Both the position numbers and the translations under genes were made by a program. This document shows, piece by piece, positions 1 to 6,860 of a stretch of 11,379 nucleotides of DNA. Source of the DNA: CALREA01 sp041674865. Its GTDB lineage: Bacteria > Patescibacteriota > Gracilibacteria > UBA1369 > UBA12463. The DNA is taken from positions 1 through 11,379 of the forward strand of contig JBAYUX010000040.1 of assembly GCA_041674865.1 (NCBI GenBank), written 5' to 3'. How positions within the stretch are numbered: position 1 is the first letter of the stretch; each line of letters opens with the position of its first letter. The notes beneath the pieces were generated by a model. The model searched no databases. It was not told the origin of the DNA and saw only the letters and a program-made list of their open reading frames with translations.

Positions 1-273
1 CAGCGCAAGAAATTGAGGAGGCTTGTCTTCCTGCATGTTCATTACCTTTTTTACTCCTCCGCTTTCGATAGCGTCTGTAGATGTTTCCATTGCGGCTTTT
101 CCTGTAATGCTTCCTATACTTTCTCGAATACCTTCCGTCCACATTAATCTGTATCCTTGCTCAATGAGCGCTTCTGGTGATGGCTTCCCTTGTTCAGCAG
201 ATAAAATTCCGACAATCATGCGGTAGTCCTCCCTATCTTCTTGGGCCTGCTTGGTCTCTTCTTGCTTCTTCAT
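1..273 (-). CDS. Hypothetical protein, 3'-truncated by the window edge
   Basis: An open minus-strand frame of 91 codons runs from an ATG at 273 off the left edge without a stop. I do not recognise the protein. The first 18 residues are highly charged (Lys/Gln/Glu-rich). The rest is mixed helical sequence with no signal peptide or membrane segment in the visible part. Two starts compete. The ATG at 273 lies about 13 nt after the predicted transcription start of a good promoter (TTGACT, 17 bp, TAAAAT at 293-321) and has no Shine-Dalgarno. The ATG at 219 (residue 19, sequence MIVGIL) has a GGGAGG eight or nine bases upstream, unusual for this window. I chose 273 because the promoter fits it. The gene diverges from the 445-aa gene at 441. 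The open frame, the promoter and the lack of any better frame here support a real gene. Confidence 0.6.
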   Translation of the reverse strand, partial: MKKQEETKQAQEDREDYRMIVGILSAEQGKPSPEALIEQGYRLMWTEGIRESIGSITGKAAMETSTDAIESGGVKKVMNMQEDKPPQFLAL

Positions 274-292
274 GTTTGTATTTTATATTGTT

Positions 293-321
293 ATTTTAAC
301 ATATTTTATACTTCTAGTCAA
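293..321 (-). promoter_or_regulatory. Promoter of the left-edge gene
   Basis: On the minus strand, TTGACT (316-321) and TAAAAT (293-298) are separated by exactly 17 bp. Each matches five of six bases of the sigma-70-type consensus. The predicted transcription start is near 286, giving a leader of about 13 nt to the ATG at 273. Confidence 0.6.
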
Positions 322-387
322 TTTCCTTTAGCTTTAAATATACAATTCTCTTGCTGGAGACTATCTAGAGTTTTTTGCGTATATTCA

Positions 388-416
388 TTGCCCTCAAAGC
401 TGCTTTGTGGTATAAT
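388..416 (+). promoter_or_regulatory. Promoter of the 445-aa gene
   Basis: TTGCCC (388-393), a 17-bp spacer and a perfect TATAAT (411-416) lie upstream of the ATG at 441. The predicted start near 423 gives a leader of about 18 nt. The same hexamers at the same spacing, with AAGCT at the same place in the spacer, precede the large minus-strand gene (6247-6275). Confidence 0.7.
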
Positions 417-437
417 GAAATGAATTATTAATTTCAT
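415..437 (+). repeat. Inverted repeat between -10 box and start codon
   Basis: ATGAAAT (415-421) and ATTTCAT (431-437) are perfect 7-bp inverted arms around a 9-base AT-rich centre. The left arm overlaps the end of the -10 box, so only part of it would be in the RNA. That favours a protein-binding site in DNA over an RNA hairpin. AT-rich inverted repeats also arise by chance. Confidence 0.35.
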
Positions 438-440
438 CCT

Positions 441-1778
441 ATGGCAGCTCCAGAAGGTCCAAAACCAGCACCAGTAACACCAGATGCAAAAGCTCCTGAT
501 GCCAAGACTCCAGATCAGGCTGCTGTTACGAAACCAACTGAAAAAGCTGCTGCGAATCCAAATCCTACTCCTGAGCAACTTGTTGCAGCAAAAGAAGCTG
601 CTCACAAATCTGCAAAAGAGCGTGCAGGTGGATCATTGGATTCTTTGAAGAGCGATGTTCCAGCTCTTACTCCAGATGTAAGTTATAACGAGCCTCAGAA
701 GCTCATGCTTTTTGATAAGACGAAAGTCCTTCCTGGAATTGATGGTAAGCTACCTGCTTCATTTACACTTGGTGATCATGCTCGTTTTTCCGGCACGATT
801 CTTTCTCGTGTACAGGCGAGCCTTGGTGCACTCAAGGATGCAGATGCGAATGAAAAGAAGAATGCGCCTGCTGTTTTTCTTGAAAAGTTTCTCGATAAAC
901 TTCGTGCCAAGATGCTTTCTGATTCTCAGCCGCCATTATATCCGCTCTTTGTTGATGGAGCCCCTCAGGATATTCGAGTTGATGTTACGATCAAAAATGG
1001 TGAACCTGAGCTTGTTTTGAATCCTCAGGACAAGCCTAAGTATGATGCAGCTGTGAAGAAAATTGATGACGCCGCTCTTGAACAGGCAAAAACAGATGTT
1101 GCTGCAAAGGGTGCTCAGGCGACCACCGAAGCAACTGAACAGCAGAAAAAAGATAATGTTGAGAAGGTGAAGGCTGATTTTGAGGCGAAATACCCTCAGG
1201 GTATGGGTATTATTAATGCTCTTTGCCAAAACGATAAAGAAAAAGTTGATGCGGCGTTTGCTGGCACTGGCTTCCTTGGTTTCGTTCTTGGTCTTCTTGG
1301 ATTTGGAACAGGCAAGGGTTTGTGGGATATGCTCTCTAACAACAAGACATTTGCTCCATACGTAAAAGATATTCGAGAGAAGTTTGATAGTATGCTCGGT
1401 GGTGTAAATGACATCGATAAGCCTGAAACATTTGCAGCTTTTTATCAGGGTGCTACTCCGGGTCTCCAGAAGCGTATTGAGAAAAAGTTTCATACCAAAG
1501 CGAGCCTTACGTTGCCTGCTGATATGAAGGTGAAGGCTATTCAATTCAAGGCGGATGCTGAGGTGCGAATTGCTGATGGAACGCTCAAGAAGTTCGAGGC
1601 TGGTAAGTCATACGAGAATGAAGAGTTCAAAAAAGGCGCTACATTTCCTCCTGAAACAGACTTCGCGGATGTTACCGTGACGGTTCCGGAACAGGCTGCT
1701 CCTGCTGTTGCAGCTAGTACGCCTGGTGCGGCGGCTACAGGTCCTGGAGAGAAGGCTCCTGAGAAGAAAGATGTATAA
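441..1778 (+). CDS. Hypothetical Ala/Pro/Lys-rich protein with one hydrophobic segment
   Basis: A 445-aa protein I do not recognise. Residues 1-65 are low-complexity Pro/Ala/Lys/Thr, probably disordered, with repeated PDAK-type units. Residues about 70-220 look folded, with helices and a strand-like stretch near 175-195. Residues about 200-250 are charged and helical. Residues 277-294 form a Gly/Leu/Phe-rich hydrophobic segment (GFLGFVLGLLGFGTGKGL), a possible membrane insertion. Residues 295-415 are mixed alpha/beta, and the last 30 return to Ala/Pro/Lys. There is no signal peptide. The ATG at 441 is chosen from the strong promoter ending at 416, although no Shine-Dalgarno is present. The promoter and the MA(A)P start with a disordered N-terminus resemble the large gene at 2878-6243. 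A structural or envelope-associated role is only a guess. Confidence 0.85.
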   Translation: MAAPEGPKPAPVTPDAKAPDAKTPDQAAVTKPTEKAAANPNPTPEQLVAAKEAAHKSAKERAGGSLDSLKSDVPALTPDVSYNEPQKLMLFDKTKVLPGIDGKLPASFTLGDHARFSGTILSRVQASLGALKDADANEKKNAPAVFLEKFLDKLRAKMLSDSQPPLYPLFVDGAPQDIRVDVTIKNGEPELVLNPQDKPKYDAAVKKIDDAALEQAKTDVAAKGAQATTEATEQQKKDNVEKVKADFEAKYPQGMGIINALCQNDKEKVDAAFAGTGFLGFVLGLLGFGTGKGLWDMLSNNKTFAPYVKDIREKFDSMLGGVNDIDKPETFAAFYQGATPGLQKRIEKKFHTKASLTLPADMKVKAIQFKADAEVRIADGTLKKFEAGKSYENEEFKKGATFPPETDFADVTVTVPEQAAPAVAASTPGAAATGPGEKAPEKKDV

Positions 1779-1998
1779 TGCGAAGTAATTTGTTCATTTT
1801 GAGTTGGTGATTTTTAGGTAGATTTCTTTGAGTTTTATGACGCGTTTTTCTTGATAGTTTTTCTTGTATTTTTGGCTTATTCCTACTAGTATTTAGACAG
1901 TCCCGCTAATTAATATCTGAGCTGCATATTCGCCTTCGCCGGCACTCTCCACAAGGAGCTACCTAGGGAAATATATATTTCTTTATCTTAGTTTTTTT
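1779..1998. other. Intergenic region before the HNH gene, with a palindrome
   Basis: This 220-bp gap has three parts. The first (1779-1890) is T-rich with no hairpin convincing as a terminator. The second (about 1919-1967) is clearly more GC-rich and contains no open frame worth calling. The third is a perfect 14-bp palindrome, GAAATATATATTTC (1968-1981), 17 bp before the HNH start codon. I found no strong -35/-10 pair. The best weak candidate is TTGTAT (1864) with TAGTAT (1887). Confidence 0.5.
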
Positions 1999-2844
1999 AT
2001 GGAGAATTTTCAGAGTTGGTCGGATGAGAAGGTTTTGTTAACAGCGGTGAAGTACGGTGAAGAAGCGCGTAAATGGAGAAATAGATTTTTAGGATTGCTA
2101 CCAGAGATACAGCGCAGGAAGTTATATGAGAAACATGGGTGTACTTCGATCATCGAGTTTGCAAAGAAGGTTGGCGGTGTGAGCGAGAATCAGGTGTATA
2201 CAGCTCTTCGCATTGATCATGAACTTGTAGAAACACCTACACTACGGGAGCTCTTTGTGAGTGGCGAAGTGAGTATGCATAAGATGGAGAGAGTAGTCGC
2301 TGTGGCAAGTTTAGATAATGAAGATTTTTTAGTGGATCAGGTGCAACTTCTTTCGAAGTCCGCGCTTGATGCACTCGTCAAAGATATAAAATACGATCAG
2401 AAGAAATCGTCGGACGTCCGAAAACAACCATTACCAACTGTTCCAGAGACGACGCAAGTTGCAGTACAGCTGGATCCGGAGGTGGCGAAGGAGTTATTGA
2501 GTTTGCGAGATAGCGGAATTGATATTAACGTTGAGCTCAGGGGGTTTCTCGAGCAGAGAAAGGGGAAACTTGAAGAAGCCAAAGAGGCCATGGCGACAAC
2601 AGAAGAAAGCAGGCAAACCAAGACAAGATACATTCCCGTCCGAACCAGAAAAATCCTTGTCCAAGAGTACGGTACTATGTGTTCTATCACAAACTGCACA
2701 AAACAAGCCGAACAGATCCATCACGTGAGACGATACTCAATCGACCCATCGCATGATCCGAAGTATCTTGCGCCATTATGTAAGCAGCATCATGAGATGG
2801 CGCATACTGTGGATGTGCGAGTACAGAGTAGGAAAAGAAAATGA
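1999..2844 (+). CDS. HNH endonuclease-family protein with N-terminal helical domain
   Basis: A 281-aa protein. Residues about 33-128 match, from memory, the helical domain before HNH in a bacterial family typified by predicted endonucleases of Bdellovibrio and myxobacteria (RRKLY, G-x-T-S, then a segment typical of -EG-LSL- repeats). Residues about 215-270 are the nuclease part: Cys228 and Cys233 (C-x4-C), His241-His242, then LCKQHH with Cys261, His264 and His265, and His269. The cysteines should bind structural zinc, and the histidines would coordinate the catalytic metal. The Asn usual before the final motif is Tyr256, so activity is uncertain. Substrate and role are unknown; such genes are often mobile or accessory. 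The ATG at 1999 has no Shine-Dalgarno. Arginine is mostly AGA/AGG, unlike the neighbours, which suggests transfer. The gene converges on the large minus-strand gene 33 bp away. Confidence 0.8.
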   Translation: MENFQSWSDEKVLLTAVKYGEEARKWRNRFLGLLPEIQRRKLYEKHGCTSIIEFAKKVGGVSENQVYTALRIDHELVETPTLRELFVSGEVSMHKMERVVAVASLDNEDFLVDQVQLLSKSALDALVKDIKYDQKKSSDVRKQPLPTVPETTQVAVQLDPEVAKELLSLRDSGIDINVELRGFLEQRKGKLEEAKEAMATTEESRQTKTRYIPVRTRKILVQEYGTMCSITNCTKQAEQIHHVRRYSIDPSHDPKYLAPLCKQHHEMAHTVDVRVQSRKRK

Positions 2845-2877
2845 TTCTGAGGTGATAGTTTTTTGCGTGCCGCTGTT

Positions 2878-5800
2878 TTATTTTGCAACAGCCACAGGTG
2901 CTTCCCCCGCAGCTTCTTGTTCAACGAGCTTTTCCGCATCGGCTAGGACTTGCTGACCTTCTGGCTCAACAGGAACTTCTTCCTTGTTTGCGATGACATT
3001 GTAACCAATCATTCCGAGTACTCCACCGGTTGCGGCGAGACGCATGCGTGATCCAAGTTTTCCGGCACCTGCCGCGAGACGTTCACCACGGCTTGCTACC
3101 TTTACGCCTTGAGCAATGAGTTCTGCTTCTTTGATGGCAACACCTGCTCCACGTGCAAGTTTAGCTGCTTTGAATGTACCTAACCCTCCACGTGCCCATG
3201 CTGCCAATGGAGTAGCGAGTCCACCTGAGAAGAATATTCCTGCTGCGGATGCGACGTCGACGAGCGTTCCTGCTACACCAAATGTTGCTCGAATACCACG
3301 GTCGGTCCAGTCGAGTTTACGTTCTGTGAAGTATTCTTTTCCCGTGATTGCTGAATAGAAATCAGAGATTTCTCCCGTTACTGGTGCGACATCTGCGATA
3401 GTTTGTTTGAGAGCTTTTCCTACACCAACATCTTGTGCCTCATCGACCTGCAGTGCTGTTCCTGCGCCAATCGCAACTGTGTAGAATGCAATCTTTGTCC
3501 ATTTATTTCCTGCGGCTAGCTGACCAAAAGCTTCATTGCCTTTACTAAATGTTCCTTGACGCTTCATGGCTTTTCCAAGAATTTTAGAAAAACTTTTAAG
3601 TTCTTGGTGGTATTCAGTTTCTGCTGCCTTAGCGCCTAGCGTTCCGAACAGACGAGTTTTCCATTTTCCAAGTATTCCTGCTGCTGCAGATGTTTCTAGA
3701 GCGAGTTGTTTTGTTCCATGTCCGAAATCTTTCATGAGCTGTTCCATTTCTGCCTTTACTGCTAATTCTTGCGCAGATCCCGATCCAGCTACTTTTCGAA
3801 TTTCAGCAATTCTCGATGCTTTTTTTGCCATCTCGCGTTCAAATACCTTTTGGCTTTCTGCAATTTCATCTTGGAATTCTCCAAGACGTTTCCAATGCAA
3901 TTCAAGATTTTCTTTATCATATACGTTGATTCTGTCCGCTTCGAGACGCCTCGATCTGATTCGCTGTCCCAAGCTTTTTGTTTTTGCCACGTGGAATTTC
4001 GCCTCAGTTGCTTCCATGGTTTCTCGGAAACCTTTTACTTCTTGTTCAAGTTGATTGATTCGCTGAGCTGTTGCGGCATCTGGAGTTTTTGTTGCGCGAA
4101 GCGTTTTGAGTTCGCTTTCGTGAGCTGCAATTTTGTGTCCAAGATCTTTTACGTTTGCCTGCATTTGTGCGGCATGAAGATCGCTTGCTATTTCTTCTAG
4201 CTCATCTCCTTTGATGCCTCCACGAGCTTCAATTTTTGTTTTTAATTCTGGTGTTAATCCATTTTTTCGAATGTCTTCTATTTCAAGAGTGTCTTTGATT
4301 CCTTTTGCCTCCATATTGCGAGTAATTTCCTCAACACTTTCTGCGGCTTGAGTGGCACCTCGTTCGGCCATGGCGACCGGTGCGACTTTTCCGGCAACTG
4401 TTTCTGCTCCGCGCTTCACAACTTTGAGAGGGAACATGGCGGCTGCGGCTCCTTTTGCTCGAACCCAGTCACGTGCCATATGTGGAAGTTTAATATATCC
4501 ACGAACGATATTGAGACCTTGGACAAAACCTAAGTATTGAAGTTCGTTCCATCCTTCGTGGTAGGCGAGCTGATCGAGGATGTCGGCCTGTTCGGCGTTG
4601 AACTCGTCGATCGCTTTGATATACTCGTCACCTTGATTGGCGAGCGTGTCGGCATCGATGGCTGGATTAGCCATGAGCTCAAGAACTTTTCCGTGCTGCT
4701 CCTCGGTTTGGGCGTAGAGTTTCTGGAGGTCTTCGGTTTTGATACCACGCTTGTTAGCGCGTTCCATGATAACTGCGATAGCTGCCTTATTTGTATTTAC
4801 CGAGAGAATTGATCCGCGAATAGCTTCTGCAACCTGTTTTTTTTCTGGGTTCTGAATCGTTTGCGTAACAGCATCAAAATTACCAAGTTTTTGTTTTAGG
4901 TCTGGGTTTGTCTCAACCTTTGCCTGCTCGAGAGTTTTTGCATCTCCCGTGAGGTAGGCGAGAACATCTGCAACTTTTGTGAGTTTGTTCTTCGGCATCT
5001 GATTAATCTTGTCTCGATGTTTGTCGAGGTAGGCACGAAGTACTTTTTCTTCTTCTGGAAATTTCTCTTCGCCATCTGACATGAAGAACTTCAAGAATCC
5101 TGGGATGGCTGATTCTTTGAGTTTTCCGAGATATCCTTTTGCTATTCCGCTTGCCTTTCCAACCGGGCTATCGAAGTCTTCGAATGATTCTTTTGAAAGG
5201 GCACCAATGAGTTCTGGACTGACATTCTGGCCCATCTCACCACTAATCTTTTCTGCCATTTTTTTGTAGGCTTGAGACTTGGCGTCGCCTTCGAAGAGTG
5301 TTTCAAAAAACTTCTTGAGATTGAAATTCTGAATACTGAGGTAGGTGAGTGCCTTGTAGATTCTATTTGTCTCGACGTCGATATGGAGCGTTTCTTTTGC
5401 GAACTTTTTTACACCACCAATTTCGAGAAGTGATCCAGTTCCGACCGTAATTCCTGCCATGAGCAGTGCGCGCTTGGTCCACTTCCATGCAGTTGAGTCT
5501 TCGTCTTTGTCTTTTTCGTGATCGTCTTTGAAGAAGAATTTATTAATGAGGTGATAGGCTCCAACGGCTCCACCAACCACTAAACCGGCCGTGATGTATG
5601 GATGAGCTTTCATCAATTCTACGGCTCGTGCGCCCATGCTTTTTTCTTCTGGAGTTCCTTTTCCATTTCCTTTTTGGACAATTTCTTGTGCGATGGCTGT
5701 TGATTTCTTTGCTGTTTCAATAACCTCTGGCCACTTTTGGAAGAAGAGTTTTGAGTAGGCGTGTTCTGGGAATTTTCGCATCTCATCAATCTTTTTGAGT

Positions 5801-6204
5801 GCTGTAAGCTCTGCTGCATTGAGACGAGAAATGACATTTGGATCAAGTGCCTCTTTTCCAGCAACGAGAAGTTCACCTTCTTTTACCCCTGCGCGCATAA
5901 GTGACTGTGGAAGCGTTGCGAGGACTGACTGAAAACTTTCGAATGATTTCTGTTGTTCTGGGCTTGGTGGCAGCTCAAGATTGAGCTTATTAACACTGTC
6001 GACCGTTCCTCGATCGACATACAGTTTTTCCTGGAGGCTTTCTCGTTCTTTTGCGCCTTTGTTTTTTTCAACCCAGTTTTTGAGCGCCTCGCGCTTTGAT
6101 GCTTCAGCTTTTACCGCATCTGCTTTTTCGCCAGGAGATTTTTCGGCTGGTGCTCCAGATGGAACTTCTGGAGATGTTTGTTTTTGTCCGGGAATCGGTG
6201 CCAT
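2878..6204 (-). CDS. Very large hypothetical protein with hydrophobic segments and coiled coil
   Basis: The open frame starts at 6243 (1121 aa). I prefer the ATG at 6204 (residue 14 of that frame, 1108 aa), because the TATAAT at 6247-6252 would start RNA near 6240, past the first ATG. Residue numbers here count from 6243. I recognise no family. Residues 14-70 are Pro/Ala/Lys/Glu-rich and probably disordered. Hydrophobic segments lie at about 215-238 and 259-278, with a highly charged Asp/Lys/Glu linker between them. Residues about 680-840 are strongly charged and heptad-like, a probable coiled coil. Further hydrophobic stretches lie at about 918-933, 984-1017 and 1069-1085, before an acidic Ala/Glu/Val tail. 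There is no signal peptide. A membrane-associated structural protein is likely. The coiled coil and hydrophobic segments resemble phage tape-measure proteins, but no phage genes are nearby. Confidence 0.88.
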   Translation of the reverse strand: MAPIPGQKQTSPEVPSGAPAEKSPGEKADAVKAEASKREALKNWVEKNKGAKERESLQEKLYVDRGTVDSVNKLNLELPPSPEQQKSFESFQSVLATLPQSLMRAGVKEGELLVAGKEALDPNVISRLNAAELTALKKIDEMRKFPEHAYSKLFFQKWPEVIETAKKSTAIAQEIVQKGNGKGTPEEKSMGARAVELMKAHPYITAGLVVGGAVGAYHLINKFFFKDDHEKDKDEDSTAWKWTKRALLMAGITVGTGSLLEIGGVKKFAKETLHIDVETNRIYKALTYLSIQNFNLKKFFETLFEGDAKSQAYKKMAEKISGEMGQNVSPELIGALSKESFEDFDSPVGKASGIAKGYLGKLKESAIPGFLKFFMSDGEEKFPEEEKVLRAYLDKHRDKINQMPKNKLTKVADVLAYLTGDAKTLEQAKVETNPDLKQKLGNFDAVTQTIQNPEKKQVAEAIRGSILSVNTNKAAIAVIMERANKRGIKTEDLQKLYAQTEEQHGKVLELMANPAIDADTLANQGDEYIKAIDEFNAEQADILDQLAYHEGWNELQYLGFVQGLNIVRGYIKLPHMARDWVRAKGAAAAMFPLKVVKRGAETVAGKVAPVAMAERGATQAAESVEEITRNMEAKGIKDTLEIEDIRKNGLTPELKTKIEARGGIKGDELEEIASDLHAAQMQANVKDLGHKIAAHESELKTLRATKTPDAATAQRINQLEQEVKGFRETMEATEAKFHVAKTKSLGQRIRSRRLEADRINVYDKENLELHWKRLGEFQDEIAESQKVFEREMAKKASRIAEIRKVAGSGSAQELAVKAEMEQLMKDFGHGTKQLALETSAAAGILGKWKTRLFGTLGAKAAETEYHQELKSFSKILGKAMKRQGTFSKGNEAFGQLAAGNKWTKIAFYTVAIGAGTALQVDEAQDVGVGKALKQTIADVAPVTGEISDFYSAITGKEYFTERKLDWTDRGIRATFGVAGTLVDVASAAGIFFSGGLATPLAAWARGGLGTFKAAKLARGAGVAIKEAELIAQGVKVASRGERLAAGAGKLGSRMRLAATGGVLGMIGYNVIANKEEVPVEPEGQQVLADAEKLVEQEAAGEAPVAVAK

Positions 6205-6246
6205 ATACATTTGGGTAAGGAACTTTGTGTTTTTGTGCTTCATGTA

Positions 6247-6275
6247 ATTATATCATATTTTAGCTTCCAGGGCAA
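6247..6275 (-). promoter_or_regulatory. Promoter of the large minus-strand gene
   Basis: On the minus strand, TTGCCC (6270-6275), a 17-bp spacer and a perfect TATAAT (6247-6252) occur just before the open frame. Hexamers and spacing equal those of the 445-aa gene, and both spacers carry AAGCT from their fourth base. The last T of the -10 box is only 3 nt from the first ATG, so the transcript should begin at or inside that codon. An overlapping TATGAT (6252-6257) could start RNA slightly earlier, leaving the first ATG usable as a leaderless start. Confidence 0.7.
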
Positions 6276-6308
6276 CCCGCAGTGCAGGCCAAAAGCGTGG
6301 AAGTATTG

Positions 6309-6314
6309 TATAGT
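6309..6314 (+). promoter_or_regulatory. Probable -10 box of ndk
   Basis: TATAGT (five of six bases of the -10 consensus) lies 34 bp before the ndk start codon, giving a leader of about 28 nt. I see no good -35 hexamer 16-18 bp upstream, so this is tentative. Confidence 0.35.
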
Positions 6315-6348
6315 TTGAACGTTATTTTTTAGCTTTATTTTCATTTTT

Positions 6349-6825
6349 ATGGGTAATATCAAAGAACGAACATTAGTCCTTGTGAAGCCGGATGGCATTC
6401 AGCGTGGCCTTATCGGAAACGTTATCTCACGATTTGAGATGAAGGGTTTGAAGGTAGTCGGTATCAAAATGATGTCTCTTGATGAGGCTATCCTTCGTGA
6501 GCATTATGCCCACATTGCTGATAAGCCTTTTTTTCCAGGTGTCAGCAAATTTATGCGAAGTTCTCCGGTTGTCGCTCTCTGTCTTGAGGGTCTCGATGTC
6601 GTTAATGCGATTCGTCTTCTTTGCGGTATCACAAAATCTCGTGAGGCGGATGCTGGTACGATTCGTGGTGATCTAGCCATGAGTGTTGCATGTAACGTTG
6701 TTCATGCTTCTGACACGGTTGAAAATGCACAAGCAGAAGTGAAGCGCTTCTTCAATCCAGATGATATCTTTGACTACGACAAGTCAGAGTACGTAAATGT
6801 TTATGTTGAAGACGAACGAGCGTAA
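6349..6825 (+). CDS. ndk: Nucleoside diphosphate kinase
   Basis: This cytosolic enzyme moves the gamma-phosphate of ATP to other (d)NDPs through a phosphohistidine, balancing the NTP and dNTP pools. The fold is complete: TLVLVKPDG near the N-terminus (Lys13), a READAGTIRGD-type nucleotide-binding segment, and the active-site stretch NVVHASDTVENA with catalytic His119. HASD replaces the more common HGSD, a variant seen in other family members. At 158 aa it is longer than the usual bacterial enzyme of about 140. The extra length is a C-terminal tail with FFNPDDIFDYD, like the longer archaeal-type enzymes. The ATG at 6349 is placed by the family's N-terminus and has no Shine-Dalgarno. The gene diverges from the large minus-strand gene and sits 35 bp before pabB, so the two are probably co-transcribed. 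Confidence 0.97.
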   Translation: MGNIKERTLVLVKPDGIQRGLIGNVISRFEMKGLKVVGIKMMSLDEAILREHYAHIADKPFFPGVSKFMRSSPVVALCLEGLDVVNAIRLLCGITKSREADAGTIRGDLAMSVACNVVHASDTVENAQAEVKRFFNPDDIFDYDKSEYVNVYVEDERA

Positions 6826-6860
6826 TTTTTCTTTGATCACCTTTCTGAACATTTCCTCAC

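Noticed and set aside
936..1544. Minus-strand open frame of 202 codons opposite the 445-aa gene
   Set aside because: No promoter or motif was found, and the composition is typical of an antisense shadow. The plus-strand frame has a strong promoter.
2872..2892. Hairpin GCTGTT/AACAGC at the convergent 3' ends of the HNH and large genes
   Set aside because: The stem is only 6 bp with a 9-base loop, and no T run follows on either strand, so I do not call it a terminator.
3566..4054. Plus-strand open frame of 162 codons within the large minus-strand gene
   Set aside because: The translation is Ser/Phe/Ala-rich without motifs, opposite a coiled-coil region of a much longer frame.
2878..6243. Large coiled-coil protein as a phage tape-measure protein
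   Set aside because: Length and coiled coil fit, but no capsid, tail, integrase or lysis genes are nearby, and the neighbours are unrelated metabolic genes.
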